Positions 14,758-23,208 of a stretch of 25,080 nt of DNA are shown here, in pieces (the first letter of the stretch is position 1; each line of letters starts with the position of its first letter). The DNA comes from Firmicutes bacterium CAG:631. Its GTDB lineage: Bacteria > Bacillota_I > Bacilli_A > RFN20 > CAG-631. The stretch covers positions 6,926-32,005 of the forward strand of contig HF998013.1 in NCBI GenBank assembly GCA_000433015.1. Reading direction: 5' to 3'. The translations under genes were made by a program, and so were the position numbers. The notes under the pieces are model-generated. The model saw only the letters and a program-made list of their open reading frames with translations, was not told the DNA's origin and did not search any database.

Positions 14758-16389
14758 ATGAATGCAGATAAGCTAATTCATCAAGAATTAATGAATGCCT
14801 TAAAAAAAGCAGAATTGCCCACAGATTTATCTTTTGTGGTGGAAATTCCAAAAGATACTTCTAAAGGGGATTATGCAACAAATGTTGCTATGCAATTAAC
14901 AAAAATTGTTCATCAAAATCCACGTGAAATTGCTCAAAAAATTGTTCAATATTTTGATGTAAATCAAGCTAAAGTTACCAAAGTTGAAATTGCTGGACCA
15001 GGATTTTTAAATTTTTTTATAAAGCATGATTTTTATGAAGAAATGATTGAAAAAATCTTAAAATTAGGTTCTTTATATGGTCATAGTGATTATGGGAAAA
15101 ATAAAAAATATAATATTGAATTTGTTTCAGCTAATCCAACTGGAGATTTACATTTAGGACATGCAAGACAAGCGGCACTAGGGGATAGTATTTGCCGTCT
15201 ATTAAAAGCCATCGGCTATCAAGTCACAAAAGAATATTATTTAAATGATGGTGGAAATCAAATTAATAATTTAGCACAATCTTTATTGGCTCGTTATCAA
15301 CAAGCATTAGGATTGAATGTAGATTTTCCTGAAGATGGCTATCATGGACAAGATATTATCGATATTGCTAATGATTTAAAAAATCAATATCAAGATACAT
15401 TATTAAATCAAAGTTTGGATTATTTTAAAGAGATTGGAATCAAAAAAGAAATGGATAAAATTATCCAAATTCTAGATGTATTTAGAGTTCATTTTGATGT
15501 GTTTACAAGTGAAAAAATGCTTTATCAAAAAGGATGGGTAGATGAAGTGATTCCTTATTTGACAAGCAAAGGATTTACTTATGAGTTAGATGGTGCTATT
15601 TGGTTTAAAACGACTTTATTTGGTGATGATAAAGATCGTGTATTAAAAAAATCGGATGGAAGTTATACCTATTTAGTTCCTGACATTGCTTATCATAAAT
15701 ATAAATTAGAACGTGGATTTGATTATTTAGTGAATATTTTGGGTGCTGACCACCATGGCTATGTAAAACGCTTAGAAGCAGCCATTACGGCTTTAGGTTA
15801 TCAAAAAGAACAAATTCAAGTTCTCATTCATCAAATGGTTCGTTTAATTAAAGATGGTAAAGAATTAAAAATGTCAAAAAGAACAGGGAAAGCCTATACA
15901 TTAAATGATTTATGTGAAGAAATTGGGGTCGATGCCGCTCGTTTTTCATTTGCAAGTAAAAGTATTGCCACACACATGGATATTAATATTGATGAAGTGG
16001 TCAAAAAAAGTAATGAAAATCCTTTATATTACATTCAATATGCCCATGCAAGAGGTTGCTCTGTTTTAAAAATTGCTCAAGAAAAAAAGATTCCTTTTGA
16101 ATCCAAATGTCATCTTTTAACTTTAGAAAAAGAAATCCAATTATTGAAGCAAATTAGTCAATATGAAAAAGTGATTTTAGATGTCGCTTTAACCATGTCT
16201 CCTTACAAATTGACCAATTACTTATATTCTTTGGCACAATGTTTCCATGGATTTTATAATGAATGCAAGATTATAGATGAAAATAACCTTGAATTAACAA
16301 AACAAAGAGTGGTTTTAGTGAAAATTAGTAGCATTTTGATTAAAAATGGTTTAGAATTAATAGGTGTCCAAGCCTTACAACAAATGTAA
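14758..16389 (+). CDS. argS: Arginyl-tRNA synthetase
   Basis: Cytoplasmic class I synthetase charging tRNA(Arg). The protein is 543 aa, the normal bacterial size. The N-terminal additional domain (about 1-100) binds the tRNA elbow. The Rossmann catalytic core starts with 'FVSANPTGDLHLGHARQA', whose HLGH (132-135) is the HIGH motif. Next come 'EYYLNDGGNQINNLAQSL' and the signature loop 'KMSKRTG' (371-377). Here the KMSKS motif is KMSKR, whereas many ArgRS have an altered or lost version. The C-terminal helical DALR anticodon domain (about 425-543) includes 'NPLYYIQYAHARGCSVL'. AGGTG lies five bases before the ATG. rpoE follows after 20 bases without a promoter, giving an argS-rpoE unit as in many Bacilli. 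Confidence 0.97.
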   Translation: MNADKLIHQELMNALKKAELPTDLSFVVEIPKDTSKGDYATNVAMQLTKIVHQNPREIAQKIVQYFDVNQAKVTKVEIAGPGFLNFFIKHDFYEEMIEKILKLGSLYGHSDYGKNKKYNIEFVSANPTGDLHLGHARQAALGDSICRLLKAIGYQVTKEYYLNDGGNQINNLAQSLLARYQQALGLNVDFPEDGYHGQDIIDIANDLKNQYQDTLLNQSLDYFKEIGIKKEMDKIIQILDVFRVHFDVFTSEKMLYQKGWVDEVIPYLTSKGFTYELDGAIWFKTTLFGDDKDRVLKKSDGSYTYLVPDIAYHKYKLERGFDYLVNILGADHHGYVKRLEAAITALGYQKEQIQVLIHQMVRLIKDGKELKMSKRTGKAYTLNDLCEEIGVDAARFSFASKSIATHMDINIDEVVKKSNENPLYYIQYAHARGCSVLKIAQEKKIPFESKCHLLTLEKEIQLLKQISQYEKVILDVALTMSPYKLTNYLYSLAQCFHGFYNECKIIDENNLELTKQRVVLVKISSILIKNGLELIGVQALQQM

Positions 16390-16409
16390 AAGAAAAAGAG
16401 GGAAAAAAT

Positions 16410-16832
16410 ATGATAGAAAATGAATCAATGACTGATGTCGCTTATAGTATTTTAAAATCAACAAAAAAAACAATGTCTTTTTATGATTTATGGGACAAAG
16501 TAGTTGAAAAAATGCAATTTGCTTCTGAAGATGAAGCCAATCAATTAATTTCTTATTTTTATACCAATTTAACAATTGATGGACGTTTTGTTAATGTTGG
16601 TGATAACAAATGGGATTTAAGAGAAAGAGTTCCTTATGATAAAGTTCACATTGATATGAATGAAATTTATCAAGAAGATGAAGACGAAGAAGAGGATGAT
16701 GAAGAAGGATACTCTGACTCTGAACTCGAAGACGATGAAGAAGATATGTACATTTCTGATGATGAAGAAGAAAAGGGAAATAAATACGATGAGTTTTCTT
16801 CTTTAATTCCAGATGATGAAGATGAAGAATAA
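16410..16832 (+). CDS. rpoE: DNA-directed RNA polymerase delta subunit
   Basis: RNA polymerase delta factor, a Firmicutes-specific subunit that weakens non-specific DNA contacts, speeds recycling and sharpens responses to initiating NTP levels. The protein is 140 aa. Residues about 5-75 form the HARE-HTH winged-helix fold: 'MTDVAYSILKSTKKTMSFYDLWDKV', then 'LISYFYTNLTIDGRFVNVGDNKWDLRE'. Residues 84-140 are almost entirely Asp, Glu, Ser and Gly with a few Tyr, the disordered acidic tail characteristic of delta. The core 'GDNKWDLR' is a strong family marker. GAGGG precedes the ATG. It follows argS, a known neighbour in Bacilli, and is closed by a strong terminator. The symbol is that of Bacillus and has no relation to the Gram-negative sigma factor of the same name. 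Confidence 0.93.
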   Translation: MIENESMTDVAYSILKSTKKTMSFYDLWDKVVEKMQFASEDEANQLISYFYTNLTIDGRFVNVGDNKWDLRERVPYDKVHIDMNEIYQEDEDEEEDDEEGYSDSELEDDEEDMYISDDEEEKGNKYDEFSSLIPDDEDEE

Positions 16833-16858
16833 TTAATTAGATATTAGAATATAAAATA

Positions 16859-16893
16859 AAAACTAGGTTCATAATTTTGAACCTAGTTTTTTT
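16859..16893 (+). terminator. Terminator of argS-rpoE
   Basis: AAAACTAGGTTCA (16859-16871) pairs perfectly over 13 bp with 16878-16890 around a 6-base loop, followed by T to 16893. Confidence 0.9.
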
Positions 16894-16925
16894 AAAAAAA
16901 ATAATACTTAAAATGAATCATTTAA

Positions 16926-16963
16926 ATAAAAAGTTGACAAAATCCAAATTGAACTTTGTCAAC
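16926..16963 (-). terminator. Terminator of leuS-SGNH hydrolase unit
   Basis: GTTGACAAA (16933-16941) pairs perfectly with TTTGTCAAC (16955-16963) over 9 bp with a 13-base loop. On the minus strand it is followed by CTTTTTAT. It begins 5 bases after the hydrolase stop. Confidence 0.8.
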
Positions 16964-16968
16964 AAATA

Positions 16969-17619
16969 TTAATCTTTTTTATTTAATAAAGATAAAATAA
17001 TTGGATTGAGATGTTTGGCTAATAATTCATAAGCCTTACGATTTAAATGAAGACCATCTAAAGTTAAATCTAAAGGTAAAGAAGAATTTTGATCAGCTAA
17101 TAAATGATAGGCATCAAAGAAGTAAATATCGTCTTGGGTTTTAGCATAATTTGTAAGACATTCATTCAAAGATTTGATTTTTTCAATCGGACGATATTGA
17201 CTTTGATCATCTCGAATATGTTCTCCTTTATAATAACAGCAAGGAGGTACACTGCAAAGAATAATTTTACAACCTTTGTTGAGTTGTCTTACATATTGAA
17301 GTCCATCGTGAATATAATCAATCGTTAATTGATTATTATAGCCCCAATAGGCAACATCGTTTGTTCCAATCATAAGATATAAAACCTTTGGCTGCAATTT
17401 ACAAACTCTTTCTTCCATTGTAATATTGATTCCTAATGATAAATCTCCTTGAATTCCTCTGTTTTTAGAAGAAAAATCTTGAAATAATTCATTTGTTGGA
17501 AACATTTGAGTAATCGAATCGCCGACAAAAACGACATCCACAGGATTGACCGGTTCTTGATACAATTGGAGTAAATGCTCTGTCCAATAAGGACTGGCTT
17601 GAAAAGGAATATGATTCAT
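16969..17619 (-). CDS. SGNH/GDSL-family hydrolase
   Basis: Probable esterase or acyl-hydrolase of the SGNH superfamily. The protein is 216 aa with no signal peptide, so it is cytoplasmic. All blocks are present: block I 'FVGDSIT' with nucleophile Ser35, block II Gly in 'NRGIQGD' (53-59), block III 'IGTND' with oxyanion-hole Asn87, and block V 'DGLHLN' with Asp188 and His191. The arrangement fits the PAF-acetylhydrolase-like subgroup with 'KPKVLYLMIGTND'-type cores. The ATG begins one base after the leuS stop, and GGTGGTGA at the end of leuS is its ribosome site, so it is translated from the T-box-controlled leuS message. Why a hydrolase should be tied to leucine supply is unknown. The natural substrate (lipid, sugar acetyl ester or thioester) cannot be read from the sequence. 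Confidence 0.88.
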   Translation of the reverse strand: MNHIPFQASPYWTEHLLQLYQEPVNPVDVVFVGDSITQMFPTNELFQDFSSKNRGIQGDLSLGINITMEERVCKLQPKVLYLMIGTNDVAYWGYNNQLTIDYIHDGLQYVRQLNKGCKIILCSVPPCCYYKGEHIRDDQSQYRPIEKIKSLNECLTNYAKTQDDIYFFDAYHLLADQNSSLPLDLTLDGLHLNRKAYELLAKHLNPIILSLLNKKD

Positions 17620-17620
17620 G

Positions 17621-20026
17621 TTAATTCACCACCACAATATTGACAATTTTATTGACAATTGCAATTACTTTTTTAATTTCTTTGTTTTCTATATATTTTT
17701 TAATTTCTTCTTTATCTAAAGCTAATTGTTTTAGTTGTTCTACTGGTGTATCTTTTGCAGTAATTAATGTTGCTCTTAATTTTCCATTGACTTGAATGGC
17801 AATGGTAACCTTTTGGTCGATAATTTTTGTAGGATCATAGGTTGGCCATGGCTCGTAAGTAATGGATTGTTGATGTTGATATTTTTCCCACATTTCTTCA
17901 CAAATATGAGGTGTTACAGGATACATCAATTTAATAAATCCTAATACATATTCTTTATAAATGGTCTTTGCTTTATAGGCTTCATTAATAAAAATCATCA
18001 TTTGAGCAATGGCTGTATTGAATTGAAGATTTTGGAAGTCTTCTGTTACTTTTTTAACTGTTTGATGATAAACCTTATCTAAAGCACCATCATTGGTTTC
18101 ACTTATTTTACTTTGATATTCTTTTTCCATAAAGAGACGATAAACTCTATCAATAAAGCGACGACTGCCTTCAAGACCTTGTGTTGACCAAGGCAAAGAA
18201 GCTTCTAATGGTCCCATAAACATTTCATACATCCGTAAAGTATCGGCTCCGTATTGAAGAACAATTTCATCTGGATTAATGACATTACCTCTGGACTTAG
18301 ACATTTTTTCGTTGTTTTCACCTAAAATCATTCCTTGATGGAAAAGTTTTTGGAATGGCTCTTTGGTTTTAACAATTCCTAAATCATAGAGAACCTTATG
18401 CCAAAAACGAGCATAAAGCAAATGTAATACAGCATGTTCTGCACCACCAACATATAAATCAACAGGTAACCAATGTTCTAAAAGTTTTGGGTCTCCAATC
18501 ATCTCTTTATTTTTGGGGTCAATAAAACGTAAATAATACCAGCAAGATCCAGCCCATTGAGGCATGGTGTTGGTTTCTCTTCTTCCTTTTTTACCATTGA
18601 TTTCAACATTTAACCAATCCGTAGCATGAACTAAAGGAGATTCAATACTTCCTGATGGCTTGTATTCTTTTAAATTAGGAAGTTTTAAAGGAAGTTCTTC
18701 AGGCTTTAAACAATAAATAGAGCCATCCTCCATGTGGACAATAGGAATGGGTTCTCCCCAATAACGTTGTCTAGAAAATAACCAATCACGAAGTTTATAA
18801 TTGACTTTTTTATAACCTGCTTTTTTAGCGATTAAATCTTGTAAAATGGCTTTTTTTGCATCTTTAATATTGAGTCCATCGGCATAAGAAGAATGAATAT
18901 GTTTTCCATCTTCAACATAGGCTTGAGTAGAAACATCTCCTTCAATGACTTGAATCATTTCTAAATGATATTTTTTAGCAAATTCATAATCTCTTTGATC
19001 ATGGCAAGGAACAGCCATAACAGCACCCGTTCCATAAGAGGCTAGAACATAATCTCCGATATAAATGGGGATTTTTTTATCATTGACAGGATTGATAGCA
19101 TAAGCTCCAGTAAAAACACCCGTTTTATCTTTATTTAATTCTGTTCTTTCTAAATCTGATTTTGAAGCGCATTGTTGTACATATTGATGAACTTCATTGA
19201 TATGATCAGGTGTTGTGATTTTTTTAATTAAAGGATGTTCAGGAGCTAATACACAATAAGTGGCGCCAAATAAAGTATCGACTCTTGTGGTAAAGACCTC
19301 AAAGGTTTGATCACTTTGATCAATTTTAAAAATGATGACGACTCCTTCACTTTTACCAATCCAATTTTTTTGCATTTCAATGGTAGCACTAGGCCAGTCT
19401 AATGTATCCAAATCTTGCAAAAGTCGATCGGCATAATCTGTAATTTTTAATACCCATTGTTTCATTGGTTTACGAACAACAGGATATCCGCCACGTTCAG
19501 AAACACCATTGATAACTTCTTCGTTTGCAAGAACAGTGCCAAGTTCTTCGCACCAATTGACCGGTTTTTCATCAATATAAGCTAAGCCTTTTTCATATAG
19601 TTTGGTAAAAATCCATTGCGTCCATTTATAATAATCAGGATCTGTTGTTGCAATTTCGCGATCCCAGTCATAGCTTAAACCTAAAGATTGAATTTGTTTT
19701 TTAAAGGTAGCAATATTTTTATAGGTAAAATCGCCAGGGTGATGGTTGGTATTAATGGCATATTGTTCAGCAGGCAGACCAAAAGCATCCCAACCCATTG
19801 GATGTAAGACGTTAAATCCTTGCATTCTTTTCATTCTAGCAATAATGTCGGTAGCGGTATATCCTCTAGGATGACCAACATGAAGACCAGCTCCTGAAGG
19901 ATAGGGGAACATATCTAAAATGTAATATTTAGGTTTTGAAAAGTCTGTTGTATCGGTTTTAAATGTTTTTTCTTTTTCCCAACGTGCTTGCCATTTTTTT
20001 TCAATTTCTAAATGATTATAAGCCAT
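17621..20026 (-). CDS. leuS: Leucyl-tRNA synthetase
   Basis: Cytoplasmic class I synthetase charging tRNA(Leu) with proofreading. The protein is 801 aa, usual for the bacterial form. The catalytic core opens with '[18 protein letters not shown]' (HVGH at 49-52, the HIGH motif) and is completed by 'EKMSKSRGN' (KMSKS at 574-578). The CP1 editing domain holds '[12 protein letters not shown]' and '[20 protein letters not shown]', the Thr-rich region and editing Asp region. The anticodon domain and the small C-terminal domain finish the chain ('[13 protein letters not shown]'). AAGGAGGG lies 8 bases before the ATG. Expression is under a T-box leader. It is followed 1 base later by the SGNH hydrolase gene. 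Confidence 0.97.
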   Translation of the reverse strand: MAYNHLEIEKKWQARWEKEKTFKTDTTDFSKPKYYILDMFPYPSGAGLHVGHPRGYTATDIIARMKRMQGFNVLHPMGWDAFGLPAEQYAINTNHHPGDFTYKNIATFKKQIQSLGLSYDWDREIATTDPDYYKWTQWIFTKLYEKGLAYIDEKPVNWCEELGTVLANEEVINGVSERGGYPVVRKPMKQWVLKITDYADRLLQDLDTLDWPSATIEMQKNWIGKSEGVVIIFKIDQSDQTFEVFTTRVDTLFGATYCVLAPEHPLIKKITTPDHINEVHQYVQQCASKSDLERTELNKDKTGVFTGAYAINPVNDKKIPIYIGDYVLASYGTGAVMAVPCHDQRDYEFAKKYHLEMIQVIEGDVSTQAYVEDGKHIHSSYADGLNIKDAKKAILQDLIAKKAGYKKVNYKLRDWLFSRQRYWGEPIPIVHMEDGSIYCLKPEELPLKLPNLKEYKPSGSIESPLVHATDWLNVEINGKKGRRETNTMPQWAGSCWYYLRFIDPKNKEMIGDPKLLEHWLPVDLYVGGAEHAVLHLLYARFWHKVLYDLGIVKTKEPFQKLFHQGMILGENNEKMSKSRGNVINPDEIVLQYGADTLRMYEMFMGPLEASLPWSTQGLEGSRRFIDRVYRLFMEKEYQSKISETNDGALDKVYHQTVKKVTEDFQNLQFNTAIAQMMIFINEAYKAKTIYKEYVLGFIKLMYPVTPHICEEMWEKYQHQQSITYEPWPTYDPTKIIDQKVTIAIQVNGKLRATLITAKDTPVEQLKQLALDKEEIKKYIENKEIKKVIAIVNKIVNIVVVN

Positions 20027-20045
20027 AATTTAACCCTCCTTGAAA

Positions 20046-20233
20046 TAAAAAAACGTCCTTAATTTTTCTAAGGACGCTTGACGCGCGGTACCACCTTAGT
20101 TCATACATTGTTGTATGCGCTTTAAAGTATGTTGAAGTTGCTCCACGATTAATTTCCTAAATATTCATATCATCTTCCAGCAAACCAATGACTCTCTGTA
20201 ATGAATTTAGATAGTACTTCTTCGCTTCATCGC
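20046..20233 (-). promoter_or_regulatory. T-box riboswitch leader of leuS (specifier UUA)
   Basis: The minus-strand leader carries the T-box sequence AAGGTGGTACCGCG (20084-20097) that pairs with the uncharged tRNA acceptor end. The terminator is GCGTCCTTAG...TTAAGGACG followed by T (stem about 20054-20076, T run 20046-20053). CTAAGG just at the T-box (20094-20099) can pair instead with CCTTAG of the terminator 5' arm (20068-20073), giving the antiterminator. A stem III, CATAC/GTATG, precedes it. The Stem I region shows the AGAGAGT motif and a 'GGTTTGCTGG' distal loop. In the expected specifier position, before TGGAGC, is UUA followed by A (20150-20152), a leucine codon matching leuS. The architecture is certain, the specifier call fairly sure. 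Confidence 0.93.
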
Positions 20234-20239
20234 AAGGCT

Positions 20240-20268
20240 ATTGTATCATTAGCAAAAAAATTTGGCAA
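20240..20268 (-). promoter_or_regulatory. leuS promoter
   Basis: Minus strand TTGCCA (20263-20268), 17-base spacer ending in TGA, then TACAAT (20240-20245): an extended -10 promoter. Transcription would begin near 20233, just before the T-box Stem I. It lies 5 bases downstream of the dapL stop. Confidence 0.85.
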
Positions 20269-20272
20269 TATT

Positions 20273-21481
20273 TTATTCTTTTTTTTCAAAAAAAGAAAGA
20301 TGACTTAAACGACGATCCAACTCAACTAAAAAATCATGTTCTGTGGTTTGAATAGAATAAGTCATTGCAAAACGTACAGCAGGTTCGGCTTCGTCCCATG
20401 GAATGGTATAGATTCCTGCTTGATAAAGCAAATAAAGAGCAAAATCTTCTGCTGTTTTAAAAGTAGATGGGACTTGAACATATAAATAAAAAGTGGCTTC
20501 TGGAACTTTACAATATAAATGATGTTTATTTAAAATGGCAGCAACTTGAGTTAAACGTCGATAATAGTGTCCTTTTAATTGAGGTAAGGTATGGGATTCA
20601 TTTTCAAATGCTTTCATAGCGGCATATTGAATGGGAATATATTGTCCAGAGTCCATGTTGTCTTTTACTTCTTTTAAAATATGCATGAGTTTTTCGTTTG
20701 CAACCATAAATCCGATTCGAAATCCCGTCATATTGAAGGCTTTAGAAAGGCTATGCACTTCAATACAATAGTTTTCACTATCAGGAATGGAAAAAATACT
20801 TAATGGTTCCGTATGATAAGTAAGTGGTCCATAAACACAATCATTGACAATCAAAAAGCCATATTGCTTTGCTTTTTTTAGAAGTTGAGCATAGAATTCT
20901 TTGGTCGCTATCGCACCTGTTGGAGAGTTTGGGTAATTTACTAAAAAAATCTTTGTTTTTTGATAAATTTCTACGGGAATACTCTCTAGATTTGGTAAGT
21001 ATTGATTTTGCTTTGTTAAAGGAACTTCATAAATTTTTCCTTTTAACCATTTTGCCATTGTTGGTAAAACTTGATATCCTGGGGTTGTACAAATTACCAC
21101 ATCTTCATCACTAACAAAGGCAAAAGGGATAATACATAAAGCACTTTTAGCGCCAATGACATGATTAATTGCAAGATGCTGTTTGTCACAATCAATTTGA
21201 TAAATTTCTTTTAAATGTTTTTTTGCAGCCGCTTTGAAGGGCTCTATTCCATTATCCGCATAGACGCGATTTTCATAAATATAAGCTTGTTTCGTTAATT
21301 CATCTAAAACAGCAATCGGTGGCATTTGATCACTTTCACCAATACCAAAGTCTAAAATAGGATAGGGAGCCTGCTTTAAATATTGTTTTTTAATCTGACT
21401 AAATTTTTCAAATTTATAATAACTGGTTTTAAAAAAATCTTTTCCACCCAATCGTGTTGAAATCAACTCATTATCATTCAT
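20273..21481 (-). CDS. dapL: LL-diaminopimelate aminotransferase
   Basis: PLP-dependent class I/II aminotransferase that converts tetrahydrodipicolinate to LL-2,6-diaminopimelate in one step with glutamate, bypassing the succinyl/acetyl route. The protein is 402 aa. DapL markers are 'LDFGIGESDQMPP' (43-55), 'NRVYADNGIEPFKAAA' (71-86), 'TTPGYQVLPT' and 'NYPNSPTGA' with Asn185. Asp214 and Tyr217 bind the cofactor ring. The PLP lysine Lys247 is in 'SLSKAFNMTGFRIGF', with Arg255 for the carboxylate. Context decides the substrate: it is last in lysC-asd-dapF-dapL, and LL-DAP is the DapF substrate. Its ATG overlaps the dapF stop by 8 bases, with GGAGAG upstream. A related aminotransferase of other specificity cannot be excluded from sequence alone. 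No convincing terminator follows before the leuS promoter. Confidence 0.87.
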   Translation of the reverse strand: MNDNELISTRLGGKDFFKTSYYKFEKFSQIKKQYLKQAPYPILDFGIGESDQMPPIAVLDELTKQAYIYENRVYADNGIEPFKAAAKKHLKEIYQIDCDKQHLAINHVIGAKSALCIIPFAFVSDEDVVICTTPGYQVLPTMAKWLKGKIYEVPLTKQNQYLPNLESIPVEIYQKTKIFLVNYPNSPTGAIATKEFYAQLLKKAKQYGFLIVNDCVYGPLTYHTEPLSIFSIPDSENYCIEVHSLSKAFNMTGFRIGFMVANEKLMHILKEVKDNMDSGQYIPIQYAAMKAFENESHTLPQLKGHYYRRLTQVAAILNKHHLYCKVPEATFYLYVQVPSTFKTAEDFALYLLYQAGIYTIPWDEAEPAVRFAMTYSIQTTEHDFLVELDRRLSHLSFFEKKE

Positions 21482-22196
21482 TATCTATCTCTCCTTTGTA
21501 TAAAAAATGAACAGGGCCCTTTAAAAAATAGCCTTCATTATTTACAAAAACTTCAAGAATACCTCCTGGGACATAAATCTTTAAATTATTTTTACAGAGT
21601 TGAAATTGATAAAGAAGATAAAAACAAGCTAAAGCGCCACTGCCACAAGATTGCGTTTCTTGAACACCATATTCATAAACACGCATTTTGATATTTTCTT
21701 TATCTATTTGCTGAATCACTTCAATATTACAATGATTTTCTTTTGAAAAATTTTTTAATTTTTCATCAAAGAAAAACGAGTCAATATGATCGATGAATTG
21801 GACAAAATGTAAATTACCTACGTCGATAAAATAACCAGGGAAATCCTTATTTTTTTTCTTAATAAAGCAAGGAGATTGCATGGATAACTGTGCATAGTCT
21901 TTTTTTAAATAAGAAAGATAAATTTCTTTTTCTAAAACTTGAACTTTATGGTTGCTTTGTGCAGTTAAATCATAGAGTAGATGAGATACACAACGCAAAC
22001 CATTTCCACACATTGCTGCTTTTGAACCATCTTTGTTATAAATAGTAATGATTCGTAATTGGTCAATATTAATGATTCCATCAGCACCAATTCCTTGATG
22101 AACATCACATAACTTTTGCACTTGTTGTGGTTCAAATGTTTGATTTAATGTTAAAATAAAATCATTTTGTGTTGCTTCATATTTATAAAATTGCAT
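21474..22196 (-). CDS. dapF: Diaminopimelate epimerase, divergent
   Basis: Converts LL-DAP to meso-DAP, the form used in peptidoglycan and for lysine. I take the ATG at 22196 (240 aa): AAGGAG is 7 bases upstream and the protein then begins 'MQFYKYEATQNDF', as the family does. ATGs at 22238 and 22202 lie inside asd or too close to the site. Both catalytic cysteines are present, Cys63 in 'MCGNGLRC' and Cys184 in 'SCGSGALAC'. The protein is some 30 residues shorter than most DapF. Several conserved positions differ: 'GTGNDF' is 'ATQNDF', 'GNPH' is 'GNLH', and the 'ERGVGET' substrate loop is 'EYGVQET', losing the Arg that holds the substrate carboxylate. Overlaps asd by 14 bases and dapL by 8, so it is tightly coupled. 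Confidence 0.87.
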   Translation of the reverse strand: MQFYKYEATQNDFILTLNQTFEPQQVQKLCDVHQGIGADGIINIDQLRIITIYNKDGSKAAMCGNGLRCVSHLLYDLTAQSNHKVQVLEKEIYLSYLKKDYAQLSMQSPCFIKKKNKDFPGYFIDVGNLHFVQFIDHIDSFFFDEKLKNFSKENHCNIEVIQQIDKENIKMRVYEYGVQETQSCGSGALACFYLLYQFQLCKNNLKIYVPGGILEVFVNNEGYFLKGPVHFLYKGEIDNE

Positions 22197-23205
22197 TTTC
22201 ATTCTCCTTGATAGCAGATAATGCGATTTCAATAGCATTACTTGCTGCTCCTTTTAATAGATTATCACTGACTAGATAAAAGGATAAAGCATGATGATCT
22301 ATTTTTCTAATTCGACTGATAAATACTTCTAATTGGTTGACACAATTGGTATTGATAGGTAATAATTTTTTAAATACTTTTAAATTTTTTTGTTTTTTAA
22401 GGCTTTTAATTGCCTGATCGACATTGACTTCTTTTTCAAATTCAACATAGACCGATTCACAGTGACAATTTAGGGTTGGAACACGTACACAGGTAGGAAA
22501 TATTTTAATCTTCTTTTCTAAAATTTTTTGTGTTTCCTCAATGATTTTTTCTTCTTCGGTGGTATGATTGGAATCTAATAAAGAACCAACTTGAGGAATA
22601 CAATTGAATGCCATTTGATATTTTATTTTACTTTTTAAAGATGGAAAATAAGGACTACTATAAGATAAATCATCTAAAAATGAACGGGTTTGTCGCTTTA
22701 AATCTTGCATCGCTTGATAACCGATTCCAGATACGGATTGATAGGTTGATACGACAACTTTTTGAATCGAAAATAGAGCATCTAATGGTTTTAAAACACT
22801 ACATAAAATACTCGTGACGCAATTTGGATTGGCAATTAATTGAGGGTGATTAGCTAAAAGGTGAGTGTTTACTTGAGAAACAATAAGAGGGACTTGCTCA
22901 TTTAATCGATAAAAAGAGCTATTATCAATGACTAAACAATGCTTTTTTAAAGCGATAGGAACATATTTTTGCGAGATTTGCTCATCTGTACAAAAAAAGC
23001 AAATATCTTTTCCATCAAAAGAAGATTCTTTAAGTTCTTGCACTGTGTAGATATAGTGCTGATAACGAATTAATCTTCCAGCACTTTTCTTTGAAGCGAA
23101 AACTTCAATGTTTTTAAAGGGAAAATTGAATTTGTGAAGCCATTTTAGACATTGTTGGCCGACGGCGCCAGTAGCACCAATAATTGCAATTGAATATTTT
23201 TTCAT
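22183..23205 (-). CDS. asd: Aspartate-semialdehyde dehydrogenase
   Basis: NADPH-dependent reduction of aspartyl phosphate to aspartate semialdehyde, the branch point for DAP/lysine, threonine and methionine. The protein is 340 aa, the normal size. The N-terminal dinucleotide fold has 'IIGATGAVG' (8-16). Catalytic Cys129 is in 'NPNCVTS'. 'VVSTYQSVSGIG' (151-162) follows, and the substrate-binding Arg241 and catalytic His248 are in 'RVPTLNCH', where most members have a G-H rather than C-H. AGGAG at the end of lysC is its ribosome site, 7 bases before the ATG, and the gene starts 3 bases after the lysC stop. It is the second step of the lysC-asd-dapF-dapL operon. Confidence 0.94.
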   Translation of the reverse strand: MKKYSIAIIGATGAVGQQCLKWLHKFNFPFKNIEVFASKKSAGRLIRYQHYIYTVQELKESSFDGKDICFFCTDEQISQKYVPIALKKHCLVIDNSSFYRLNEQVPLIVSQVNTHLLANHPQLIANPNCVTSILCSVLKPLDALFSIQKVVVSTYQSVSGIGYQAMQDLKRQTRSFLDDLSYSSPYFPSLKSKIKYQMAFNCIPQVGSLLDSNHTTEEEKIIEETQKILEKKIKIFPTCVRVPTLNCHCESVYVEFEKEVNVDQAIKSLKKQKNLKVFKKLLPINTNCVNQLEVFISRIRKIDHHALSFYLVSDNLLKGAASNAIEIALSAIKENENAIL

Positions 23206-23208
23206 AAT

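Noticed and set aside
20276..20300. A-rich/T-rich inverted repeat at the dapL 3' end as terminator
   Set aside because: It lies in coding sequence, is nearly all A-T and has no following T run. Read-through into leuS is possible.
22197..22238. Longer dapF starting at 22238
   Set aside because: The extra residues are asd codons in another frame, and DapF begins at 'MQFYKYEATQNDF' in the family pattern.
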